Shown one piece after another: positions 21,306-33,499 of a DNA stretch of 64,000 nt (its first letter is position 1; each line of letters begins with the position of its first letter). A program made the translations under genes and the position numbers. This DNA is from Circinella umbellata (lineage: Eukaryota; Mucoromycota; Mucoromycetes; Mucorales; Lichtheimiaceae). Location of the stretch: NCBI GenBank assembly GCA_025093555.1, contig JAIWNF010000034.1, positions 372,001-436,000 on the forward strand, written 5' to 3'. A model generated the notes under the pieces. That model was not told the DNA's origin, made no database searches, and was given only the letters and a program-made list of their open reading frames with translations.

Positions 21306-23812
21306 TTAATGCATTTCTATTCTGTTTCCATGAAGACTTGTTGCCGTATCTGTTGGGACACAAGACACTTTATCCAATAAAACACCCGATTTTTCCAATA
21401 CAGTAGTAAAGTAAGCGAGTGACTCTTTGGACATATGAACAATAGCAGTCATTTCTTCGCGTTTACGCTCCTTGGATTCAACGGATTTTTGAAGACGGGC
21501 CTGGATTTCCCAACCTTCCACACGAAATACTTTGCGCGACTCTCTTGCCATTCTACGACCTTGAGCATCCACGTAGGCTGCTTCACGAACGGCTGCCCTG
21601 AATTTCTTGACAAGTTTGCGATTCACAGCGGAACGCATATCTGATACCACATAAAGCAAGAAACCAGCACTGGCGACACTGAGGATGGGAATAACCAAAC
21701 GACGCATGTTTTGAGTCCCAAACAGACTTGACATGCTCCAGAGGTTGGATACAACGTCCTTGACGCCCATCATACGACCGCCCAATGCTACAGCTGCGCC
21801 TAATGACAATGCACATCCAGTCACCTTATCGTCCACTACCAAATCAAAGAAGTCTGTAGCATCGACACTGATTTGAACCGTTCTGTCGCGGCCCTTGTGG
21901 CACATCTTTTGAACATTGGCAACACAGTCATAGGAACCCAAATGTTCCGTACCCATTGAATGCAGGTCGTTCAAGGTTTCGGACGCTTCAATACGCGCTT
22001 GTGATTCCACTTGCCGAACATCTTTAAGCAGTTGTCGGGACATCGAATCAGCCAAATCTTGGGCATATTGCCAAATCAACAAAATACCTGGATACTCGAT
22101 ATTCTCAACAGTTTTTTTACCAATTTCACTCACGGCAGTACTGAGACGCACCATACTTTGTTTTTGAATCCTGGATGCAGAATTTTCGGCGACTTTTTCA
22201 ATACGACTAAGAAGACGATTACGTAAATTCAACAAGTTTTCATATTCAGATAAATCCTGTTCAAGTTCGTGTGTGGCTTTGGCACATTCATCAGCAGCGG
22301 CATCTCGATTAGCTTCAGAAAGAACATTAATATCCTTGAGTAAGTTGACCATGTAGTGTTTAGCAGGTAATAGTTTGGATTTGGATCGGTTTTCGAGGAC
22401 AAAGGAACGGAGACGTTGCTCTAATCTGGCAAATTCGGGAGCATCCAATTTACGAGAACCCGGTTCAAGATCAACGGTACCGGCACTTACAAAATGCACA
22501 AGATCGTCTGCATCTGCATAAGTAGCAGGGGAAAGCTGACGGATTTGTTCCAACACAAGCCGTTTACAACGGTTTTTATCACGAATAGAATCAAAACGGT
22601 TGACTACAATGAAAATATGGGTTTTTTCATTTGCTGCATTCATTAAAAATTCTTTACCCTAAATATTGATATGCACATATCATTGTTGCCATGACAACAG
22701 CAATGATGACAGTCAACAAAAAAAATAGTAAATAAACTATTTTAAATTGTTACTATGACAACATAATGTGTCAAAAACATAATAATAATAAATAAATAAA
22801 TAGAAAAACTTACCGATAGGGTGAAGTGATTTTCTGCGCTCACAACAAAGACAACGACGTCAATTTCTTCTTGACGAGCAAAAACAGCCGTTGTTTTGAC
22901 CGAATCAGTATTGAGACCTGGAGAATCTATCAATGCAATATCAACCACGCCGTTGTGTAACAAACTATCTTGGGTTTTTCTTGCATCTCTTGCATACACC
23001 TTGAGCATTTTGTACTCAGATACTTCTGTAATAACCTTGTCAAGATGCCGCATCTCAATAACATGGTAGGTAGTGCGGTCCAAACGATTATATTTCTCTA
23101 CGTTAGGAATAGCATGGGCTTCTTCAATGCAATCATTTAATGAAGCATCCAACACCTCACAGAACATGTTGGTACAAGGTTGTTGGTCGGCAGGCATCAG
23201 CTCTCGCTTAAGAAGAGCATTCACAAAAGTACTTTTGCCAGAGTTTAAATCACCAGTGACAAGTACTTTGGAAGAAGTATCTGCAACACGGGTACGAAGA
23301 TTGCCAAGATGATGTAAAGATTGGGAAAGTTTATCATCGAGTAAATTGGCGATTGATTGGGTTTCGAGTTTATTGAGGTCTTGTGTTGCATGACCCATCT
23401 TAACATCAAGGTTCAGAATACTGAACGGTTTTCTGTAGCTACTGCTATTATTGTTCATGCCAAGACCAGGATAACGAATAGCAAAGTTACGTTTGTTGGT
23501 TGTTTTTAAATCGTCGCAGATCCCCATCACAGACGAGATATGGCCAAGTAAACGATTGCAGCTGTCTTGGTAAGATCGTTGCTCTTGAGCTGCATTCAAA
23601 CGATGTTGATGAGTACGTGCAGCTAAAATGTTGGAAGCGTTCGAAACGGTAGATGTTGTAGAACCGGGATACATGACGGCGGAACGAGACAATGAGTGGT
23701 TGGAATCAGATTCGATAGTATTTGTTGTGGTTGTAGGCGTATCCACTAAAGGTGCTGAATTCCTCCTCACAAGCCTACTGGAAGGTCTCGAAGAGGAATA
23801 TCTTTCGGTCAT
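21306..23812 (-). CDS. FZO1: Mitofusin Fzo1 (outer-membrane fusion GTPase)
   Basis: Two exons (23812-22814, 22658-21306) give 783 residues, a little shorter than yeast Fzo1 (855). The dynamin-like GTPase motifs are clear: P-loop VTGDLNSGKSTFVNALLKRE, switch-region Thr within QQPCTNMF, G3 DSPGLNTDS and G4 VVNRFDSIRDKNR. Heptad-repeat regions flank the C-terminal membrane hairpin (about VTGCALSLGAAVALGG and RRLVIPILSVASAGFLLYVV), and a basic, coiled-coil tail ends the protein. The N-terminus is Ser/Thr/Asn-rich and disordered. Fzo1 tethers and fuses mitochondrial outer membranes using GTP. The intron splits the gene between the G3 region and GKEFLMNAANEKTHIF. The gene is divergent from the HPC2-like gene (361 bp) and convergent with SHE9. 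Confidence 0.95.
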
Positions 23813-24173
23813 TATTATTTATTCCTTGTTATTGTTCTTTTCTATTCTATATAATCCTTTTTTTTTATCTTGATTATTAATAAAACATAATAAAGTTGTA
23901 TATATATATATATATATATATATTATTTTTAATAAGTTATTTTAATATAATAAAAAAAACTTGTTTTTTAGGAGCAGAAGGTACCTTTTTTTAAGAGAAG
24001 TTTGAAAGTGTATTTAAGGGAAAAGAAAAAGAAAAAAATATCATACCACTAAAAATTATTCTATTTGAAAAGCTGCATATTCCAAATTTGTTTCTAAATT
24101 TTATCTTCCATACGTAGTAAACCTTTTCCCTTATATTAAACCCTTTTTCGAGCATATACAAGAACAAAAAAAA
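23813..24173. promoter_or_regulatory. Divergent intergenic region FZO1/HPC2-like
   Basis: This 361-bp interval between divergent start codons contains a (TA)n tract (about 23897-23924) and several A/T homopolymers. It probably holds both promoters. No specific factor site is assigned. Confidence 0.4.
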
Positions 24174-26936
24174 ATGACAGAATCAGCTAAAACAGCATCA
24201 CCACGCTTACATGTTGAAATAAAGAATCAATCCTTTCCAGTGATCTTTTCATATCGAGAACTTTTGAAACAAAATAAAAAAGAACAACAAAGAGCTATTG
24301 CTTTTCCACCTACGAACAATGCAGACGATCAATACTTTCAAAATCTATTAGCACGTGCAGCTCAATATGATACTAATGAAGGAGACGATGTAGAAGACAA
24401 TGATTCTGAAGACGAAAATGCTGGTGTAATTATTCTATTTTTCAACCCTCCCTTCCCTTTTTTATATTTTTATATTATCATCGATGATTGCAATAATATA
24501 TACATTAACCTTTTTATATTAATCAGGCTGATAAAGCGAAACGAGGAGTTCATGAAGATTACGATTATGACGATCCCTTCATCGATGATAGCGAAATGCT
24601 TGTTGATGAACCAACTCAAGCTATCCCTCTACCTGAATATGATGGATTTTTTGTATACCATGGCCCATTGGATGGAAACGATCTGTAAGGATATTAGATC
24701 ATATTCTGGATTATATAATGGTAACAGAAACTAATTAATTATCCATTGTCTTTCCTCCGAATATATTAGTCCTGAAGCTAAAAAGCAAGCGAAAGCAAAT
24801 GTTACAAAGAAAAAAACAACACAAACAAAACCAAAAGAAAAAATATCTACATTAAAAAAGATAAACCAGCCCCGAAGAAACAATTCGGTGCATCCTCATC
24901 GTCTTCAATATCATCCAAAGACGTTGTTGTACCCAGTACAACTTTGGGAGACTCTTCAAAAGAAAAGTCAGTACCTTCTCCTTCCAAAGAACGTAAAACA
25001 TTAAGCACGATTAATGATATTGATATGAAAAAGACAGTTCAATCAACGACTACGACACCACCTTCTACAACTGGTACTGCAACACCATCCTCATCAGCTA
25101 CATCAACACCAAAGAAATGGACTGGGGCACCTGCTGAAGCTAAACCCAAACCAAACACCACAACATCAGTTGAATTGGTAAATCGGGCAGTTGCAAAGAA
25201 AATATACATATATATATAAAGTTTACATCTGTGCGTGTGTGTGTGCACACCCTAGACTTATGAACGAACTAACAATATGTCTTTTCCATTTTTGTATAGT
25301 ATGACTTAAGCCCTGAAATCAACAGGCTGATGGAACAATTAAAAGAGCTTTCAAAAAAAGGTGAATATATAAATACAATGAGTAGCAAAGAAACTATAGG
25401 TTTAAGATATGATTTGATGAACAATCCATTAATATACTACTACTAATATTATTACATAGAGAGTTTTGCTCATAAAGCCAAGTTCCCGCCCGCTTTACGG
25501 CCACTTACTTTGGATATCGGTCGAATTATGTTTCGCGAGGACCATAATCTTGATAATAATGTAGTTAATCATTTAATGAAAATATTACCATACAACCGCT
25601 TTACATTAAATGTAAGCTTTATTTTTTGGGATAGGAGTCTTTGATAGTATGTATATGTATTTGATATTAATGGTAAACAAAAATATATATGTTATACTAG
25701 AAATTTTTGACGACAAAAGCAGGACCAGATCGAATCAAAGAATTGAAAGAACAAAATCAAAAATTAATGGTAGAACTTAAAACCATGGTGGATTCTCAAT
25801 TCCCGGAACAAGAGCAACAATATAACGACAAGCTTGCTGCGGCGCGTGCTGCTGCTAATCCACGTGAGTTTTACCATAATGGTATAATATATTACCAAAA
25901 ACAATAACTTGCACTAATTTATTTGATTTATTTTATGTCACAGAAACATTGTCTCAAGAGGCCCAGGATAACTCACATGCAGTAGTTGGAAGTGAAGAAG
26001 ATGTGATGGCACAAAAAAAATACAGATTTAATGATGATGGAAGAAGGTTACTACATAAGATCTTGAATAACGATTTAGCATCAAACCAGTTATCCAACGA
26101 TATATTGTAAGTTCATTTTCATGAAAAAGAATGATAATTTTTGATAAATTGTTCTCTCTCTTTATAATAAATGCTTAAATATTAAATTGAATGAATACTA
26201 GCCGATTTCAAGGAAAAGAATCGGAGATAATTTCAGAGAACAAGGCTCGAAAACAAATCTATCTAGAGGTAACGTATAACAAAGATAAAAAACAGGGTAT
26301 CGTCATGTGTATATTGTGTGCAGCATGGTGACAAAAAGAGAAACATCTTCTCTTCCTCCCCCCCCCATTTTATTTCACATCAAATCCCTAAATAATTGAA
26401 CGGAAACTTTATTTTATTTTTAGCTTTTGAAGTGTTTTCCCAAAGGATGGATGACAACAATTGAAATGAGTCGACAAAACAGTCAATACAAAGCTAAAAT
26501 TGATAAACAAAATAATCGCCCATCGCATGGAACATCGACAATCAAAAGACCTCTTCCAGTAAAAGAACAAAAACAAAATACAGTTGATAATAGTAATCCA
26601 GACATAATTCCACAAAAAAGAGAAAGAGAATTGGATCATAATACACCAAACATTTCATCTTCTGTCAAGCGCCGTAAGTATTATTTTTTCTTTTTGGTCA
26701 ACCTTTTTTGCTGAGCCACCACCGATAGCTTTTCTTACGTAGTGTACCTTTTGTGTTCAATTGTAGAAATGATTGTTTTCGACTCACCGCCTCATTCTGA
26801 TACAACCTCATTGTCTCCCATCCATCAACATACAACAAATAATGATCATTCAGCTACTACCACTACTACCTCTTCATCACCATGGGACCGACCAGAATCA
26901 ATGATGATCAAATCTTTGATTTCTGATAACAAATAA
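24174..26936 (+). CDS. HPC2: Hpc2/ubinuclein-like HIR complex subunit (with apparent frameshift)
   Basis: The exons read are 24174-24425, 24527-24684, 24770-25177, 25300-25360, 25460-25611, 25701-25863, 25944-26106, 26202-26268, 26424-26673 and 26767-26936. The Hpc2-related domain is plain in exon 2 (YDYDDPFIDDSEMLVDE), followed by GFFVYHGPLDG. The ubinuclein middle domain follows in later exons: YDLSPEINRLMEQLKELSKK, FPPALRPLTLDIGRI and VVNHLMKILPYNRFTL. The family binds histone H3.3/H4 in the HIR/HIRA chaperone complex in the nucleus and represses histone genes. Inside exon 3 the frame changes. KKQAKANVTKKK is read in one frame, while KKDKPAPKKQFG and everything downstream need another. The shift lies at or after an A6 run (24854-24859). 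One missing A would restore the frame, so an assembly error or a real mutation are both possible. Confidence 0.85.
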
Positions 26937-27623
26937 TATATGAATCAAAAACTATACCAAAAAATGACATACATCCATATGTTATCAGTTTTTACTACCT
27001 GTTTATTTATGAAAAATAATATGACGTAAAAAATAACATTTTACAATAGGAAAGAATAAACTTGGTATTTTTATATTTGCCTTAAGTAATGAAAAATCTT
27101 TTCTTTTCCATTTGTACAACTCTTTTCTTAAAAAAGGAACATCAGGGTTACATTGTCATACAGAAACAATATGTGTGTGTATCGGTAAGTTTCGAAAAAA
27201 GGTGTGAAATGAAATGGCCTGATGTTCTGGTTATACGATTTGATAAAATGTAATAAGTTTATTCCGCAAGCTGTCACGGCTGAAAAGAAAGAAATTTGTT
27301 GTATGTAATCCAGTTACACAACCTCGCATGTTTTGCAGGTTATGTGTAAAGGCCGTGTGATGCTTCTTGCATAATAATAACACATGAAAAATATCTCTTT
27401 TTTGAATCGCAAAATATACAAAAGAAGAAGTAGAGCGCTGAGTCCCCTGTTTTTCCTTGTAGTGGTAGAAATAAGTTACTCTACACATATTCTGTTCTTC
27501 AAAAAAACACTTGATTGAATATAAAATAGTGTTATACCTTGGCTCTTATACCTTTTTTTATATAGAAAATTCTGAGTCGCGCTATTTCTGTAGACCCTTG
27601 GAATCTCTTTTATCGATGGATTA

Positions 27624-28175
27624 CAGTAGGTCCCCGTTAATTCCATGTTCTTCATTCCTGGATATATTGTGAAATCAACGATGGAATGAAATTATCGGTG
27701 GATTATGTTGGAGGCAAAAACTTGTAAAAAGTTTAACAGAAAATAGTAGTATAAAAAAGATCAATGTATATATTAGTCGGTGTCTAATATGATTCATATT
27801 GTTAGTTAATATTTCTTTGAGGGCTTTTGTAATAGAACCAAACACTGAATAAAAAGTATGTGAGTATCATAGATACAATCAATATTGACACTATAGTAGA
27901 GCTGTCATAGTTTCCTTGATTCTCAACTGGATTAGACAGTTGCTGTCTTCTAAATATACTACTTTGTTTAACTTTTTTATCACAGAGAAATAATAATATT
28001 CTTCCTCCAGTCATGTTTTGTAAGGCCGCTTATTTTCAAGCTCTCAAAGCATTGTGAAAGTGAAAATAAAGGGGATGTGAAAGTTGACACTATGTTTTGT
28101 AACTATTCCTGGCAAAAACAAGTAAATTAAGAAGGATTGAAATTAAACGTGGATAAAATTAACGAGGCTCTACTG
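27624..28175. mobile_element. MITE-like element with pogo/Tc1-type terminal inverted repeats
   Basis: The left end CAGTAGGTCCCCGTTAAT (27624-27641) and the reverse complement of the right end, CAGTAGAGCCTCGTTAAT (28158-28175), match at 15 of 18 positions. Both ends are flanked by TA (27622-27623 and 28176-28177), the target duplication of Tc1/mariner/pogo elements. The CAGTAGA..CTCGTTAAT ends look like pogo/Tigger-family termini. The 552-bp interior has no transposase ORF, so the element is non-autonomous or an internally deleted, aged copy. The three mismatches argue against recent movement. Confidence 0.7.
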
Positions 28176-30271
28176 TAGATCTAGAAAAGCTCGACACATA
28201 AAACGTTCTTTCCATTGATGCTTCAGAGATGAAAGTAATGATTTCAACACTATTGCGTTTTCGTGATTTCTCGGGAAATATGTACGAAAGTAAACAATTA
28301 GATGGCTATAGAAGTGCCATTATAGTGAGAAAAAACACAACTTGAGAAAATTAAAAAAACAATATTGCAAATCAGACTTGAGTTTCGATATCACTCGCGC
28401 GAAATCAGTGTGCAGTAAAAGGTTTTGTTTAACATATTTCTTCGCGCGAAAAGCAAGTAATATGAGTCCGGTATTAGTTTTCCCCCAAACCATAAAACCT
28501 TGTACTCGAGATGAGCTGCATTGCTTAATTTTTATGGTTTTGACTTTAACAGATGGGTATTTTATAATTGACTACTAAGATAATAAGCTTATATTTTATA
28601 CAAGATCGAGAACAATTTATTGGGTATGTCATGATAGCCTATGATTAAAATTATTTTGTTGACTTGTAAAACTACGTTATATACATTTAACAATATAAAA
28701 AATTGAAAAGATCGCTCACTTTGAATCTTTAAAAAAGGGGGACATATTGTAATGGTTAGTTCATTAGCAATATATTGCTTCTTACTCTTAATCCTTTTCA
28801 CGCTGCTTTTTTTTATCCCCATGTCCAAGCGACCGAACAATAGAAAATGAGGTCATAAAGACAGATTTACTCTTACATTATATAAGAGTATAGTGCACAT
28901 CTACCACGTCTACCTCCTGTGGGTCGCTTTTCATCCCAAGAACATCAAATGCTCATATAAATATCGGGAAAACCTAGTTAACTTTCCCTCAGAAAAAATC
29001 AAGGTGTCCATTATCATCATAAAGCAAAAATTATCCAACAGCCTTGTACCAATTCACTATTATCTTATAAATGTATATCTCAATTAACAGGATTCGTACA
29101 ACCTAAAAAAATGTATACAATAAAAAACTAGAAACTGAAGGAAAGATACTCTTAGATTATAAAAAAAAACCCAAATAGCAATAAATAAACTTGGTAAGAG
29201 AAAAATTAAACTTCTGTACAGGTTTTTATAATATTACATTTGTTGATATGTATTTTTTGGTCATCAAACACTTTTTTGTATTTGAGTTAAACATAAAAGG
29301 ACGTTTGAAAAACGAGGAGTTCATTAATGCCCGATCCAAGTTTTGTGCATACCTCGCGGCGCGCGTGTGTTCATGAAAAAGTAATCTAAACGAATTTGTT
29401 CAAAACACTTAATATTTTCTGTTACACATACCTACTCTTTATATCCACCTTTTCAACAGATTACCATAATAAGCTTTATAAACTTTGTTTGTATACATGT
29501 AAGTTTAGTAATAAACAACTTTTTGGCAAGTGAATGACTATACTCAACCACAAGAAGGATGATGACAAAGACACTCTTCTTTTTTCAAAATAATAATTTT
29601 TTTATTATAGATCTCACATGATGTATATAACAATTATTAATCGATTCTAATAAAGTGATACGACATGCCTGTCTGTAATATAGATGAAACTATTTTTATA
29701 ACTTTCATAATAATGATGATCATCAACTCAAAAAAAAAATATCATCTGGTTTATATATTTTTATTAGCCAACCACAAATGATATAAACAAAAATAAACCT
29801 TAAAAGGGAAAGTCTACTTTTTGAAACTTTCAAGTTTATGCTTTATTTTTTAGTTTATTTGATTGATTTTCTTTTTTACTCATCAAAAATAGAGTGCGCA
29901 GTTACTACGCCATACTTATATATATTAACCACAGCAGCATTTCGATTATCACTTATAAGTCATAGAAGATTCTTTCCTTTGATATACGCCACATTCTAAA
30001 TTGAGATAAGTTTCACAAAATATGTATAATTCGCGCGTTTATATCAGTTACAGATCCAATTTAACCCTCCGTTCAGCTTTTTTTCTGTGATACTAGTTGA
30101 ACCCAATTGAACGGGAAATTGGGACATCAATAATGGAATGCTAAGAATGCGTCAGAATAATAAAAAAAAAACGGTAAAATGACGACAGCACAATTTATGT
30201 TTTATTTTAATAGTACCCTAACATTATTGCTGTTGTTAATTTTATCCCAATTATTACTGAATAATAATAAT

Positions 30272-30301
30272 ATGATGATGATGATGATGATGATGATGAT
30301 G
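30272..30301. repeat. (ATG)10 microsatellite
   Basis: Ten perfect ATG trinucleotides lie in non-coding sequence. They follow an AATAAT tract. Confidence 0.9.
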
Positions 30302-30898
30302 TTCGAAACATATCATTTTGAATAAGTTAGCTATTTTATTCGCTATGATCCTTTTTTTCCAGATAATAAAATTTAACATTATATACTAAATTAAACAAGA
30401 CCGTGTGTTGGTGAGCTTTGGTGAGAGCCGCGATAAATGCTATCAGGGAACACAGACACGCAAACAAAAAAAAATGCGTAGCTCACTAACAAACGTTCTC
30501 TTGCTCTTTGTAGAACGTATAAAGTTATTGCAGATTCCAAGAAAAAAATGAGAGAAATAGTACACTAGCCACTATCCTGAAATAGTAAACAAAAAACCTG
30601 GGTAACTCACTGGCAATTAATAATGATAAATATAATAATGAAGATCTTGATCAAATCTAATTCATCCATACACTCCACGTACTCATCTCCCCCAAGAAAA
30701 GTTAAACATACTTATTGGTTGCCATAGAAACCACGGACATCTTTAGTAATATAATAAATCAGCAGCAAACTGCGAACATAATTAATTTATCACAAATTCC
30801 AATTTTTACATGCGAGATCTTAAAAACATACTATCCCTAAAAGCAGAAACTCAGAAAAAATTTTTGGCTTTCTTCATACCAGTAATTGAAAAAAAAAT

Positions 30899-31583
30899 AT
30901 GGGTTTGTTAGACTTTTTTCGTTCCAAACCTCTGACACCTGAAGAAATGGCCAACATTGAACAAATCGTTGAAGACGCAATCAAGAATAACAAGATTGCA
31001 GTTTTCTCAAAAAGCTACTGCCGTAAGTTTGTCTATTTATTTAATTTCATTTCATTTAAAAAGGAGAAAAGAAATAAATGAGGATGCGCGTCTAAGTGGT
31101 GTTAGTGGGGATAATAAAAAAATTTTATACAATTTTTTTTCTGTCTAATATGAATTTTTTTTTCGAAAAAAAAATAAACAAACTGTATGTTATATTTTTA
31201 GCTTATTGTACACGCGCAAAAAGATTGCTCCAAGAACTTGGACAAGAATTTTTTGTCATTGAATTGGATAAAGAAGGTAAAAGGAGAAGTTGTTATAAAC
31301 TATCTATGATTGGGGGTGGTTATACAGTCCCAAAACCATGGATCTGTGCAATAGGCGAGAAAAAAAGGGGGGAGAAGATCATCAAACTAAAGAAGACACT
31401 GTGTGATGTTCTATTTTTTTTTATCTTTTAGCAAACGGAGCCGCGATTCAAGACTATCTCCAAAAGAAATCAGGCCAACGCACCGTGCCCAATATCTTCA
31501 TCAACGAAGAACACATCGGAGGATGTGATGATTTATTCGCCGCCAAGTCCAGTGGTAAACTTAACAAGCTTTTGACGGCTTAA
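30899..31583 (+). CDS. GRX1: Dithiol glutaredoxin (class I, CPYC)
   Basis: Three exons (30899-31022, 31202-31276, 31432-31583) give 116 residues. The N-terminus MGLLDFFRSKPLTPEEM is followed by the thioredoxin fold: IAVFSKSYCPYCTRAKRLLQ with the CPYC active site split by intron 1. Next come FFVIELDKE, then RTVPNIFINEEHIGGCDDL, containing the TVP cis-Pro loop and the GG-C glutathione-binding motif. It reduces protein disulfides and deglutathionylates proteins using GSH. The length fits a cytosolic form without a targeting presequence. Exon 3 has many C-ending codons (ACC, CCC, ATC, AAC), suggesting high expression. The A-rich context just before the ATG is favourable. The symbol is by family only, because GRX1 and GRX2 are not distinguishable here. 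Confidence 0.95.
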
Positions 31584-32485
31584 CTTCGCGCGAATTTTTA
31601 TATTTTCTACTTTGTAAACTCTGCGAAATAAAATAAAGAAAAGTGATTATTGAAAAGATGCGCAGCATTTTAAAACTATACATTACTTCATAGGATAAAA
31701 ATCAAAAGCCAGTCCAATCTATAATAATAATAATGATAAATCTTAACTGCTCGCTGAGCCATTACCATTCAAAAAGCTATAAAGAATGAAAAAAATCATA
31801 ATGGGGGGGCACTTAATACATATTATTATATATTATTGTTATTGTTGATCAGCATTATTAATACAAAGATTTGAATATGTGGATCATCAAAATAATTTTA
31901 CACTATATTAAGGAGCATTAAGCGAAAACAGGTGAAAGATTCCTAAAACAAGGTTGCTTCACTTTCTTGCCTTATAAGTTTGTTTGAAAAAAATGAGGAC
32001 AAAAAGAGTAACTTGAGTTCACCGAGACCCCCCGGAATGGGTTGGGTGGGGATTATTATTCGGTTGCCATGGTGATATAAGCTGCGCGGAGTCTATCCTT
32101 CATTTCCGAATGCTCGCCCTCTATTTTTTTTAACCTTCTCTAGCGAAAAAGTTGTGTAACTTTTTTACCCACACGATCAAAGCTTTGTGCCATGTGAGTC
32201 TTTCTAAAGCGTAAAAAAGTGTTATATGTGGTTTTTCGTACATACAGCAAAAAGAAATGGGAGGTGGGTCCTGATGTTTTAGTGTCGCACAAAAAAGCTC
32301 AGTTTTTTTTTATATAGCCCTCCATATGATTTTTTTTTTGTTGTAATAGATCGACATAAAAGAATAAAAAGTTTTCTGATCTGGCTCAACTGTTCACCTC
32401 TTTTTTTTCTTCTTTACTTTTTCTTTGATTATTTTGATTATTATTGTCTTTTTCTTTTAATTCAATAACAAACAATTATTCAACA
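31584..32485. other. Intergenic region upstream of the Crz1-like gene
   Basis: About 900 bp without a gene. It starts with a TTCGCGCGAA palindrome (31585-31594) directly after the glutaredoxin stop. It holds G/C-rich blocks, including CCCCCC and GGGTGGGG (about 32025-32051), unusual in this AT-rich window and possible zinc-finger factor sites. The last 100 bp before the next gene are CT-rich. Confidence 0.45.
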
Positions 32486-33499
32486 ATGGAAGAATCAATT
32501 CAACAGCTCTTTTTCAATAACGATATGGACTTCGGCTCATTTTCTGACTTACATTCAAAACCTATCGATGACGTTCTATTAGAAGGTATGCAGGCACTAC
32601 CCTTTGATATATTCGACGGCTATCATCAACAACAGTTTCAAGATTTCGAGCAAACCCAATTTTGTAATTTTAGCACAGATATATCTGGATTTGATCAACC
32701 TTCATCACCTTTTACAATTATGTCTTCTTCTCCCAAGAGCAGTAACGCTTCTATCAACACAATGTTATCCCCAGAGCAACAAATGGCAACTTCTCCAGCT
32801 ATTACCAACGCATCAGCTATGTTATTAACACCTACTATCAGTACTATTGATATATCATTACCGATTATATCAAATATGGATGATATCCTTTCTATTCCTG
32901 CTACTATCGATAGTAACACAACAACCACTATACCAGATCAGGCTCAAGCATCTCCACAGCAACCACAACAATCCACAAAAGAAATGACGCCACAACCAAA
33001 AAAGACAGATAAAGCAAAGAAAGGTCGCAAGCGTAGAACTGCTCAAGATTTGCCGTATGCACCTAATCTTCTTAATCTTAATCTTTCCCCATCCAAACGA
33101 AATACCCGGACCGCTCACAATAACTACACCAGTGCACAAAGGTCACCAACTCCGTTCCGGTGCGATTATCCTGGTTGCGAAAAAACCTTCACGCGACCGT
33201 ATAACCTCAAGTCTCATCGACGTACTCATACTGCGGAAAGACCCTATGGATGCAACGTATGCTCAAAACAGTTTGCGCGACAACATGATCGTAATCGACA
33301 TACTAAATTACATTTTGGTATTAAACCCTACGTATGTAACTTATGTAATAAGGCTTTTGCTCGACAAGACGCGTTGAATCGGCATCAACGTCCGGATAGT
33401 AAAGCTGCGGTTAATGGATCATACTCCATATTAAGTTGTGCAAATACCGGTCATCGTCAACGACAACCACGAAAAAAACCTAACTTTAACAATGCTTAA
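32486..33499 (+). CDS. CRZ1: C2H2 zinc-finger transcription factor, Crz1-like
   Basis: A single exon encodes 337 residues. The start is the first ATG (MEESIQQLFFNND). A Ser/Gln/Thr/Ile-rich disordered region precedes three zinc fingers: FRCDYPGCEKTFTRPYNLKS with HRRTH, then YGCNVCSKQFARQHDRNRH, then YVCNLCNKAFARQDALNRH. The phrases TRPYNLKSH and ARQHDRNRH and the ARQDALNRH third finger match the Crz1 family. These factors are dephosphorylated by calcineurin and enter the nucleus on Ca2+ signals. Two PxIxIT-like calcineurin docking candidates occur: PTISTI (32831-32848) and PIISNM (32861-32878). The second resembles yeast Crz1 PIISIQ. A basic nuclear-localisation-like stretch KKTDKAKKGRKRR precedes the fingers. 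The third finger ends with a single His and then HQRP, so its last ligand should be checked. Confidence 0.85.
   Translation: MEESIQQLFFNNDMDFGSFSDLHSKPIDDVLLEGMQALPFDIFDGYHQQQFQDFEQTQFCNFSTDISGFDQPSSPFTIMSSSPKSSNASINTMLSPEQQMATSPAITNASAMLLTPTISTIDISLPIISNMDDILSIPATIDSNTTTTIPDQAQASPQQPQQSTKEMTPQPKKTDKAKKGRKRRTAQDLPYAPNLLNLNLSPSKRNTRTAHNNYTSAQRSPTPFRCDYPGCEKTFTRPYNLKSHRRTHTAERPYGCNVCSKQFARQHDRNRHTKLHFGIKPYVCNLCNKAFARQDALNRHQRPDSKAAVNGSYSILSCANTGHRQRQPRKKPNFNNA

Larger units (their letters stand above)
26937..30898. other. Gene-poor region (about 4 kb)
   Basis: No convincing protein-coding gene is seen. It contains a MITE-like element (27624-28175), an (ATG)10 microsatellite (30272-30301) and several GC-rich islands with CGCGCGAA motifs (28396, 28441, 30031). 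ORFs of 60-85 codons in this stretch lack homology I recognise and lie in AT-rich sequence. The last kilobase before 30899 likely carries the glutaredoxin promoter. Confidence 0.5.

Noticed and set aside
28342..28578. 78-codon ORF in the gene-poor region
   Set aside because: No motif, no neighbours, and composition fits AT-rich background.
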